Below, piece after piece: positions 17,418-25,039 of a stretch of 58,775 bases of DNA. The first letter of the stretch is position 1. Each line of letters opens with the position of its first letter. The notes under the pieces are model-generated. The model had not been told where the DNA came from and did no database searches. It saw only the letters and a program-made list of their open reading frames with translations. Origin of the DNA: Bacteroidales bacterium (lineage in GTDB: Bacteria; Bacteroidota; Bacteroidia; Bacteroidales; UBA932); contig JAKSJM010000010.1 in the NCBI GenBank assembly GCA_024398075.1, forward strand, positions 1 to 58,775. The letters run 5' to 3'. Position numbers and translations under genes: made by a program.

Positions 17418-19011
17418 CAAAGTTGAACTTGATATCTGCTGGAATCAACTCAAGTCTGACATTATGCCTATCCGCCTCGAGATCGTCATCGATCTCTGTA
17501 TACCTTTCGACAAATTCTGCGGCACGCTTGTAGTCGCCTTCTGCCTGAAGAGAAAGGAGTTCGCCTGCAAGGGCTTCTACAACATCCTTCACTACATACC
17601 AGTTGATTGTATAGCAGCCATTGCTATGTCTCTCGATTGCGCCCTTTTCCTTAAGATAATTATAGCAGATAAGGTTACCCTGACCTACTACACCTGTATT
17701 TCCGAAACGTGAAGAGCGAAGTACACCAGCCACAAAAGTAGCAAAAGCATTCTTACCTGTCACGATGTCCTTGGTCTCGATCTCATGAATCAACTGGTCA
17801 GTGAAAAAGACTCCAAGAATCAGCGCCTTTGCCTCCTCGATAGCTACTGCATGATTTCCGAGGGCTTCACTCACACCGATACCGCCGAGTGTATTCTTTA
17901 CGCCAAGTCCATGTGCCATCTCACGGAAAGCCACATTCCAGAAGAACGCATCATGGTCTACCAAATCTCTGTCGGCATCGCCAAGCATAAGCTGTCCAAG
18001 TGGGAACACGATATGATGGAACTTAGCCTCGATTATGTTCTTCATAAGAATAGTACGTGTACCATATTCTGCCTGCACGGCATCGTCGAAAGGAAGGTTG
18101 ATAGCCATGTCCTTGATACCGGCATTTGCCTCGCCAGCATAGTAGAGTGCATCGCAAACGAAAAGGTTCGAGTGCTCACCAGGAGTGAAAGTCTTGTACT
18201 CATCCTTACAAGGAAGCATGTTTTGCATCTGTCCGACCATCTCTGTGAACTTGCTCACACGCTCTGTAAGCATCACATCCTTGAGAACCACATATGCACT
18301 ATATGATCTCTTTATGCCGAAGCGGTCATCATCCTTGTTCTCTGTAGGACCGATCACGAGGTCCATGCGGCTGTTATCCATAGCAAGCCACTTTTCCTCT
18401 TCATCTCTGTAGTTATCTGTAGCGAGAGCATCAGCCTTGGCCAGCAGGTAAGTCCTTACCGAAGGAACAATGGTAATGTCTGCAGCGGCGCGGAGATAAT
18501 CACAGATCTTCTTGACATGCTCTGCATAAGCATCATGATACCACTCTGTCTGGAGATTTCCTTCGTCATCTCTAGTGATAAGGGTATATGGACTGAACTT
18601 GTCAGGATCATCAAATGCCATGAATTCTTCGTCGGACATGAGCTCAGGATAGAAACGGGCGCCCTTAGGCATATACCAAGTATAACCACGTAGGAAAGAC
18701 TTTCCAGTAAGACGATCCCAAGGTCCATAGTTAACCATGGCATAGTCCTTTACAATGCCGTTGTCTAGGCTGTCGATGGCTGACTTGTCACCAAATGCCT
18801 GCTTCCAGTAGATCTTATCAGCCTCCATGGCAGCGAAACGATAGAGATTAAGTACCTCCTTTCCGTTATCACTGATTCCATCAAGAAGACCAGTTTCAGC
18901 CTTACCGATTTCAACAGTGGCATACTCAGAGAATCGGGAGTATCTTTTTGACTCAGAACATGCCGATATGATTGTTGCAGATGCAAGCAGCAGTACAATA
19001 AATCTTTTCAT
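17410..19011 (-). CDS. M49 (dipeptidyl-peptidase III)-like lipoprotein, degenerate zinc motif
   Basis: 533 aa with a lipobox ending at Cys18 (IISAC). Body resembles the M49-like family of Bacteroidota, with NYGPWDRL near 95, YYAGEANAG near 280, the metal region NVAFREMAHGLG and the following EEAKALILG. In active relatives the motif is HExxH and the second block EExxAD or EExRAE. Here the first His is Arg363 (CGT, one base from CAT) and the Asp/Glu is Leu397; His367 and Glu393 remain. The protein may therefore be a binding protein rather than a peptidase. It sits between two SLC13 transporter genes, which suggests a role in substrate capture or processing at the membrane. Confidence 0.75.
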   Translation of the reverse strand: MKRFIVLLLASATIISACSESKRYSRFSEYATVEIGKAETGLLDGISDNGKEVLNLYRFAAMEADKIYWKQAFGDKSAIDSLDNGIVKDYAMVNYGPWDRLTGKSFLRGYTWYMPKGARFYPELMSDEEFMAFDDPDKFSPYTLITRDDEGNLQTEWYHDAYAEHVKKICDYLRAAADITIVPSVRTYLLAKADALATDNYRDEEEKWLAMDNSRMDLVIGPTENKDDDRFGIKRSYSAYVVLKDVMLTERVSKFTEMVGQMQNMLPCKDEYKTFTPGEHSNLFVCDALYYAGEANAGIKDMAINLPFDDAVQAEYGTRTILMKNIIEAKFHHIVFPLGQLMLGDADRDLVDHDAFFWNVAFREMAHGLGVKNTLGGIGVSEALGNHAVAIEEAKALILGVFFTDQLIHEIETKDIVTGKNAFATFVAGVLRSSRFGNTGVVGQGNLICYNYLKEKGAIERHSNGCYTINWYVVKDVVEALAGELLSLQAEGDYKRAAEFVERYTEIDDDLEADRHNVRLELIPADIKFNFVW

Positions 19012-19045
19012 CTTTTCTTAGATTAAATAGTCATGAATATGTAGG

Positions 19046-20551
19046 TTAGCCAATTAGTCCGTTTGATCCGAGGACAATAAGCATGAGGTATCCAAGCAAC
19101 AGGCCACAGATACCCATTATGAGACCCGTCTTGGCCATATCTTTCTGTTCGATAAGACCAGTAGACGCAGCAATGGCATTTGGTGGGGTCGAAATAGGGA
19201 GCACCATACCGAGAGATGAACCGATAGCCACACCGATGAGGAGGGTGGTCACGCCGCCGAGTGGTGCGAGATTCTCAGCCACCTCAAGGCTAGAACCGAC
19301 TGCAGCAAGGATAGGGACAAGTAGAGAAGCTGTCGCTGTATGCGAGATAAAGTTCGCCATCGCGTAGCAGATGAGACCGGAACCAACAACCATGATTATG
19401 GCTGGCCAGCTTTCGAAAGGAATAGTAGCGATGAGAGTCTTCGCAAGGCCTGTCTCCTGAAGACCTACACCGAGTGCGAAACCACCAGCGACCATCCAGA
19501 GCACACTCCAGTTGATCTCCTCAAGGTCACGTTTGGTGAGGACACCGGTGATAGCAAAGACACCCACAGGAAGCATAGCCACAACATTTGAGTTTACGCC
19601 CACTGCCTTGTCGAGCACCCAGAGGAGCACTGTCACGGCAAATGTAACATACACTACGATAGAGCGCCAATCTTTCTTGGTCTCACCTTCAATCTTCAGG
19701 TCAATGGTCTTCGCCTTGAATGGGAAAAGCTTCAGGAGCATGACCCAGCCGATGAGAAGCAGAAGGATGGTAAGAGGGACCATGAATGCCATCCACTGGC
19801 CGAAACCGATGGTGATACCGATCTCACCCATGTACTTGAGGGCAATCGCATTTGGAGGGGTTCCGATAGGTGTACCCATACCTCCTATGTTCGCGGCGAT
19901 AGGAATAGAAAGTGCAAGCGCGATCTTACCCTTACCATCAGCAGGTAGTGCCTTGAGGATAGGTGCAAGGAGTGAAAGCATCATCGCAGCGGTGGCTGTG
20001 TTGCTAAGGAACATGGAGAAAACACCTGTGACGAGGATAAAGCCAAGGGTGACGAACTTAGGGTTTGTACCGAAAGGCTTCAGCATCACTCTGGCCAGCG
20101 TCAGGTCAAGTCCACACTTCGAAGCTGCAATCGCGAGTACAAAGCCACCGATAAACAGCATGATGATAGGATCAGCGAAACAGTGAAGCAATGATTTATA
20201 GCTGGTAAAGGTACCCAGAAGGGTAGGATTACCATTTCTGAAGAATATCAGACTACTATCTGACGTCATAAACAGCAGAAGCACCACTACCATGACTGAA
20301 GTGGTCCATGCCGGAACGGCTTCAAATACCCACATGAGAATGGCGAAAAGGAATATCGCCATGGTTCTTTTCTGAATAAGCGTCAATCCAGCAATCCAAT
20401 TCTCCATAGGGAGACAGCAAACAACAAGTGCTGCTACAATGGCAATTACTAGCTTGATCGCTCTGGACACAGTTTTGTCCCCGGTCCTGTGCTGTTTTTT
20501 CCACTCATGATAAGACTCCACGAGCTGGTAACCAGGAAAATTCTTAAACAT
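19046..20551 (-). CDS. SLC13/DASS family sodium:anion symporter (B)
   Basis: 501 aa with a longer basic N-terminus than transporter A and about 11-12 membrane helices. First signature SNTATAAMM is intact; the second reads FISHTATAS, with His where transporter A has Asn. The TPIGTPPNAIA and PISTPPNAIA repeats are kept. In studied DASS proteins these Ser-Asn-Thr tips bind Na+ and substrate carboxylates, so a different substrate preference is possible. First gene of the cluster, with a long structured leader and its own promoter; 34 bp before the M49-like gene. Confidence 0.9.
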   Translation of the reverse strand: MFKNFPGYQLVESYHEWKKQHRTGDKTVSRAIKLVIAIVAALVVCCLPMENWIAGLTLIQKRTMAIFLFAILMWVFEAVPAWTTSVMVVVLLLFMTSDSSLIFFRNGNPTLLGTFTSYKSLLHCFADPIIMLFIGGFVLAIAASKCGLDLTLARVMLKPFGTNPKFVTLGFILVTGVFSMFLSNTATAAMMLSLLAPILKALPADGKGKIALALSIPIAANIGGMGTPIGTPPNAIALKYMGEIGITIGFGQWMAFMVPLTILLLLIGWVMLLKLFPFKAKTIDLKIEGETKKDWRSIVVYVTFAVTVLLWVLDKAVGVNSNVVAMLPVGVFAITGVLTKRDLEEINWSVLWMVAGGFALGVGLQETGLAKTLIATIPFESWPAIIMVVGSGLICYAMANFISHTATASLLVPILAAVGSSLEVAENLAPLGGVTTLLIGVAIGSSLGMVLPISTPPNAIAASTGLIEQKDMAKTGLIMGICGLLLGYLMLIVLGSNGLIG

Positions 20552-20698
20552 AACTTAGTTAAAGAGGTTTTTGCGTCCCAAAGACGCCCCCCTTTTTCCT
20601 GATCGAGCAAATCAAAAAAGAAGCACATCTGTGCTCAGGACGCGGTAAAAATATTTTGGTATAAACAATAATTATCCTCCACTCCAATTTGAGCGGTG
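20552..20698 (-). promoter_or_regulatory. Structured leader of SLC13 transporter B
   Basis: About 140 nt of leader precede the start codon. On the minus strand AGCAC-AGAT-GTGCT (20622-20635) is followed by TC and six T residues, like a terminator. GGACGC's partner can form two ways: GCGTC (20583-20587) with GACGC (20573-20577) locally, or GCGTCC (20638-20643) with GGACGC (20573-20578), enclosing the terminator-like hairpin. No known riboswitch class was recognised. Confidence 0.4.
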
Positions 20699-20730
20699 CA
20701 AAAATAGGTAATATCTACCAAAATATCAAG
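20699..20730 (-). promoter_or_regulatory. Promoter of SLC13 transporter B
   Basis: Minus strand: CTTG (20727-20730), 20-bp spacer, TATTTTTG (20699-20706). It lies between the fimbrillin/FISUMP gene stop and the leader. Confidence 0.6.
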
Positions 20731-20743
20731 AATAATATTCTAA

Positions 20744-22306
20744 TTATTCCTTCACGCAGCGAACCTGGACACCAGTCTTTCCGAGGGTGGCAAAAGCAAG
20801 CGAAACCTTGCCCTTCGCGTTCACCGAGGTGAAGGTGGTCATAAGGGCAAAGAACTGGGTGGATTTATTAGGGGAAGAACAAGCATAATATGCCATTCTA
20901 TTCTGGCCATACAGAGCCTCAAGGTCTGAGACGCTTGAATTCACAATAAGTGTGTTATACTTCTGAGAAGCGATGCATCCAGAAAGGACGAAGTTGAAGC
21001 CAGCCTCATTGAACTTGCCTACGCTAGAATATCCTAAAACTGGATCCCACATGTATGCCTTGTCATTGGTCTGGGTACCAGACTCACCGAGAAGCGCACT
21101 TGCGTTTGATGTTCCACAAAGAGCAAACCACTCTGCCCTGGTAGGGATATGCCATCCCTCTGGGCAAATGCCCTGGACGCCTTCGAGTTTGTCCCAGTTT
21201 GACTCATTCACTTCGGTACCCAGAAGAGCATTGTAGCTGTAGAGATAGCCCTTCGCCTTGATGGACGCCTCATCCTTCAATGCGGTAGCGACAGCGCCAT
21301 CGGATGAATATGGGAACCACACATCTCCCGTGGTAGGGTCATCTGTCACAGTCATTCCCTTAGGGACGTATGCCAATGGTTCCGCCATCCAAGTCTTGCC
21401 ATCCGCAAGCTTGACAGTGGCATACCTGAGGCCACCGTAGTTAAAGTAGCCATCACCCTCCTCAAAGCCTGGTTCAGTAGGTTTCTCTGAGTCAAGGGTT
21501 CCGCCATCTTCCCACGCCTCGATTTCTCCAGCCAAAGAGAAACGCACGCCCTCAGCAGTAACTTCAGCATTGATGGCATATGAGTAGCCTGGCTTCATGG
21601 TAACCTCCGAGATCTGGCCAAGGACGCTACCACCCTGCTTAGTGGTTAGCGACACGCCGAAAGCCAAGGTCTGAGGGGCAATGATAGCGCGATATTTCAA
21701 GTCCTTTTTCACAGCCTCAGCCACGATATCAACCTTCTCAGCAGTAGTATCTACACTCGCAAGCACATCGCCAAACTCTGATACGGATACGTTGACAGTA
21801 GGGACGACACCCTTGAATACGACCTTCTCGATCTCCACTCCCGCTGTATTTGTCACATTCATGACTATCTGAGTAAGCTGATGCTTGAACACCATGGTCA
21901 CAGGAGCCGTCTGAGGCTTCACATCAGCCTTGGCAGCGACCATAAGGTCGTAAGCACCGGCGCCAGATGTCTGGTCTGAGCCCACTGTGAAGGTACTAGG
22001 GAAGCCATTCGATGAATAAGGATAATACGCAGAGATGGAAGATGTCAATCCACCATCTCCATACCATTCAAGTTCACCGGAAAAAGCGCCTCCAGTATAT
22101 GTAAGCTTGGTATTTTCAGCATACTTTTCTCCATTTGACTTAACGATGCCTACACCCACAGCATCTCCTTCCTCAAAGTTAACTTCCGTGGCACGAGTTA
22201 TAACTGGTTCAATGACTACCTTGCCAGGAAGCACCACCTCTGGGGTAATCTGACGGCAAGCGGCAAGTCCTAGCAGCGCGCAAGCCATAAGAAAACTCTT
22301 CTTCAT
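20744..22306 (-). CDS. Fimbrillin-like lipoprotein with C-terminal FISUMP domain
   Basis: 520 aa. Lipobox ends at Cys17 (LAAC). Residues about 30-270 resemble Mfa-like/fimbrillin domains (ITRATEVNFEEGDAVGVG, SAYYPYSS, FKHQLTQIVMNV). Residues about 285-520 form a FISUMP domain: YATVKLADGKTWMAEPL, GICPEGWHIPTRAEW and a C-terminal VRCVKE. Probably a surface-exposed lipoprotein that binds a ligand or joins a pilus-like structure; function is not established. It lies 12 bp after the DUF6850 gene and ends the operon that begins at 29185. Confidence 0.8.
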   Translation of the reverse strand: MKKSFLMACALLGLAACRQITPEVVLPGKVVIEPVITRATEVNFEEGDAVGVGIVKSNGEKYAENTKLTYTGGAFSGELEWYGDGGLTSSISAYYPYSSNGFPSTFTVGSDQTSGAGAYDLMVAAKADVKPQTAPVTMVFKHQLTQIVMNVTNTAGVEIEKVVFKGVVPTVNVSVSEFGDVLASVDTTAEKVDIVAEAVKKDLKYRAIIAPQTLAFGVSLTTKQGGSVLGQISEVTMKPGYSYAINAEVTAEGVRFSLAGEIEAWEDGGTLDSEKPTEPGFEEGDGYFNYGGLRYATVKLADGKTWMAEPLAYVPKGMTVTDDPTTGDVWFPYSSDGAVATALKDEASIKAKGYLYSYNALLGTEVNESNWDKLEGVQGICPEGWHIPTRAEWFALCGTSNASALLGESGTQTNDKAYMWDPVLGYSSVGKFNEAGFNFVLSGCIASQKYNTLIVNSSVSDLEALYGQNRMAYYACSSPNKSTQFFALMTTFTSVNAKGKVSLAFATLGKTGVQVRCVKE

Positions 22307-22318
22307 ATAACAGATACT

Positions 22319-23824
22319 TTAAAATTCATAACCTAAACCAATGGTAGCGGCAAATCTCTTGTCACCGCCAATGGTCGTAACATTGAAGGCCTTCAGGGCT
22401 GAAGCATCAAGCTTCAAATAAATCTTCTTTGGAAGATGTACACGGAGGTCAATTTCCGCTCCAAGTCTTTTCGCTGTCTTGTATTCCATATCCATGCTGA
22501 AATACTCCTCCAAACGATAAGGGGTTGTAACTACACCGCTATCCTCTGTAGACTGGTATTCATCAGACTTATAATGTCCAAATGTGAAGGACAACGAGGT
22601 GCCAAGCTCCCACGCTTTTCTGCGAATCTTTGGAGCAAGGACAACTGAATACTGACTAAGATCCATGTCCGAGACATAAGGATACATCTGGAAAGCCTCT
22701 GTAAATGACTGCTTCCTATATATAGCCAGCATCAGCTCCCACTTCTCCGCCAGGAGTTCATCCTCAAGTGAGGTAATCTGGCTTCTCTCCTTGTATATAA
22801 GGTTAGACCCATGCTCTATCATAGAAGAGACACCTCCCGATGACACCTTTTCAAGGACAGATTCATTGTTCTGGACACTTACATACTCATGCGAAAGGCG
22901 TGAAAGATACACTACCTTGCCCATCTTATACTTATCTGACCAGCAGAACTTCCACGAATTGCTTGGGAAGCGATACCATGTGGACTGTTTTTCGCCTATT
23001 TTTCCGTCACCATGGAGATATGTGAGTTCAAACAATGATCCGTCAGCATCAAACTGCATCGCTGCGCCATGGAAATTCCTAGCCACTGGGAAGCCAGACA
23101 CACCGACTTCATCCAGATGGATGCCACTGCTCCCCCAGGGGCCGTACACACCATACATCAGTCCTTTGTCGTGGAAAACATAGTAGGTTGATTCTCCTGT
23201 ACCTATCTGCTCCGCAGTAATGGTCTCAGTATCACGCTTGAAAATGTAGTTCAATCCGATAGCGGAGGTTCCCTCATGAAACATGATACCAGGAGACACT
23301 TCCATGTCAAGCCTGTAGTTCGTATGGCGAAGATCCTTCCTCTTGGACCAGTTGGACGATGTGAAATCAATCTTTCCACCCAGTCTTACATACGGAGTGA
23401 GGTCCACAGACAATCCTCCGTCGAAGGCGTATGTCTGAAGAGTCTTTTTTCCAGGAGTAAACTCGAGCATATCCACCGGATAAAGTCCTGGATGAATGAA
23501 CATCGAGCCACACATTCCATCACCCTGGGACTGCTCAAATGAGAATCCACCTGCCATGGAAAATCTATCCAGGTGTACGAGAGCCTTGGTCTTGGCACCC
23601 GCTTTCCATGGAGTCAGGCTCTCGGAATAGCTTTTGAACCCGCCATTCTCCACGCCGGTGTAAAGTTCAGCGTATGCGGCATCATTCGTTCTATCCTGAC
23701 GTATGCCATTAATGTTTGACGACACATTCCAATGATTCTGCTTCACTGTCCTGTCGTAATCCTGGGCAGTGGCTGTCGCAGCGAGAGAGAGCACTGCGAC
23801 GATAGAGCATAGCGCCCTATTCAT
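22319..23824 (-). CDS. DUF6850 family outer-membrane beta-barrel protein
   Basis: 501 aa from the ATG at 23824, chosen because it gives a clean signal peptide (cleavage near ATA-QDY); earlier in-frame ATGs extend into the DUF4876 gene. The selected start overlaps that gene by 8 bp. The body is rich in alternating beta strands and ends in AATIGLGYEF, a barrel-closing strand. It matches the DUF6850 proteins that accompany TonB receptors and DUF4876 in Bacteroidota. Role unknown; probably an accessory outer-membrane barrel for the receptor. Confidence 0.75.
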   Translation of the reverse strand: MNRALCSIVAVLSLAATATAQDYDRTVKQNHWNVSSNINGIRQDRTNDAAYAELYTGVENGGFKSYSESLTPWKAGAKTKALVHLDRFSMAGGFSFEQSQGDGMCGSMFIHPGLYPVDMLEFTPGKKTLQTYAFDGGLSVDLTPYVRLGGKIDFTSSNWSKRKDLRHTNYRLDMEVSPGIMFHEGTSAIGLNYIFKRDTETITAEQIGTGESTYYVFHDKGLMYGVYGPWGSSGIHLDEVGVSGFPVARNFHGAAMQFDADGSLFELTYLHGDGKIGEKQSTWYRFPSNSWKFCWSDKYKMGKVVYLSRLSHEYVSVQNNESVLEKVSSGGVSSMIEHGSNLIYKERSQITSLEDELLAEKWELMLAIYRKQSFTEAFQMYPYVSDMDLSQYSVVLAPKIRRKAWELGTSLSFTFGHYKSDEYQSTEDSGVVTTPYRLEEYFSMDMEYKTAKRLGAEIDLRVHLPKKIYLKLDASALKAFNVTTIGGDKRFAATIGLGYEF

Positions 23825-25034
23825 GTAGTGACTGTTTCTCGCTTTCATAAAAATCAAGTGTAGAATTATTTGTATCCGACAGCACGACAAATCCCTGTTT
23901 CTTAGTCATTTCCTCATCAACCTTTCGCATCAGTGAATGGCCAAGATAAGGCTCCGAAAGAGTGACATAACCAGCATCGAGAGATGGCTGGAGTCGCTTG
24001 GTATTTGATGTAGTGGAACCATTGAACACCTCAACAGCATCCACGACCCAATCAGTAGGAATGGCCACAATAGGGTTATGTGTGTCACCCGGAGTAGGCT
24101 TTACAGCATCTGGTCCGAGTACGAAATCTTCTATGACTGTACCATTGGCACGGAAAATCACCACAGCAGGTGAATTAAGTGACAGGGTGTATGCATTTGC
24201 CTGTCCTGTCTTTATCACCACCTTCAGAATCCTATCCTGCGAGATGAGGTTTCCCGGAGCCGGATGATAAGAAGGATTTGTGAAGTACGTGCTATTGTAG
24301 CAGACGAAGTAGTCTGGTTTGTTCAAATTCACAGACAATGGATACTGGATGGTGTGGTCAATGGCACCGTGCACAGCGATAACAGCATCCTCACCTGGCT
24401 GGAGAGGGAAATCATGGCCACTGCCGCCAAACTGCCAAATACACTGAACAATAGGAACAAAGTCTGGATATATGTTCTCATTCGTCACAGGATCCTTGCT
24501 TACCCAGACATTGTTTGAGTTCGAGTTATAAGGAGACAGGCTACCAAAGCACAACGAATCAAGGTACTGAACGCGGAAATCATTGTTATGTAGTACGATG
24601 TACTTGTCAGCCTGGTACGTACCCTCCTGAGGAAGACGCTTGCAGCCGCCACAATATATCTCCTTGATGATGATGGAACCTGCCTTGGAATGCATAAGGC
24701 TGACCTTTACCTGTGAGGCAGACGTCACACTTACCTTGTCCGTGGTTCCGTTGAATATGTCCTGGTCAGCGATGTCGCTGATGCTGAATCTATATAATCC
24801 TTTGACCAACTTAAAGTTGGCCATTCCCGAAGCATCTGTCTTCGACTCATAGGCAGAGCCAAGGTTGATATCCTCTACACGTACTGTTACACCTTCACGC
24901 ACAAATGAGGTGAACTCACCTGGATACTCAGCCCTCACGCTGACTTCACAAATGTCACTATATGGCACTGTCTTGTCGCGCTCACAGGAGATCAGGGCCA
25001 AGCCTATCAGCAATATGAAAAACAGTTTTCGCAT
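23817..25034 (-). CDS. DUF4876 domain lipoprotein
   Basis: 405 aa with a lipobox ending at Cys17 (ALISC). Residues 28-110 look like an Ig/carboxypeptidase-regulatory-like fold (VRVEDINLGSAYESKTDASG), followed by the DUF4876 body with IKEIYCGGCKRLPQEG and DKYIVLHNND. A Cys-Gly-Gly-Cys is visible there and could bind metal or form a disulfide (inference). It lies 5 bp after the TonB receptor gene and overlaps the DUF6850 gene, so the three are a fixed unit, probably a surface ligand-capture lipoprotein and its receptor. Confidence 0.85.
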   Translation of the reverse strand: MRKLFFILLIGLALISCERDKTVPYSDICEVSVRAEYPGEFTSFVREGVTVRVEDINLGSAYESKTDASGMANFKLVKGLYRFSISDIADQDIFNGTTDKVSVTSASQVKVSLMHSKAGSIIIKEIYCGGCKRLPQEGTYQADKYIVLHNNDFRVQYLDSLCFGSLSPYNSNSNNVWVSKDPVTNENIYPDFVPIVQCIWQFGGSGHDFPLQPGEDAVIAVHGAIDHTIQYPLSVNLNKPDYFVCYNSTYFTNPSYHPAPGNLISQDRILKVVIKTGQANAYTLSLNSPAVVIFRANGTVIEDFVLGPDAVKPTPGDTHNPIVAIPTDWVVDAVEVFNGSTTSNTKRLQPSLDAGYVTLSEPYLGHSLMRKVDEEMTKKQGFVVLSDTNNSTLDFYESEKQSLHE

Positions 25035-25039
25035 ATCGA

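Noticed and set aside
17410-19011. Pseudogene call for the M49-like gene
   Set aside because: Full-length frame, intact lipobox and retained half of the zinc motif; the substitutions look like change of function rather than decay.
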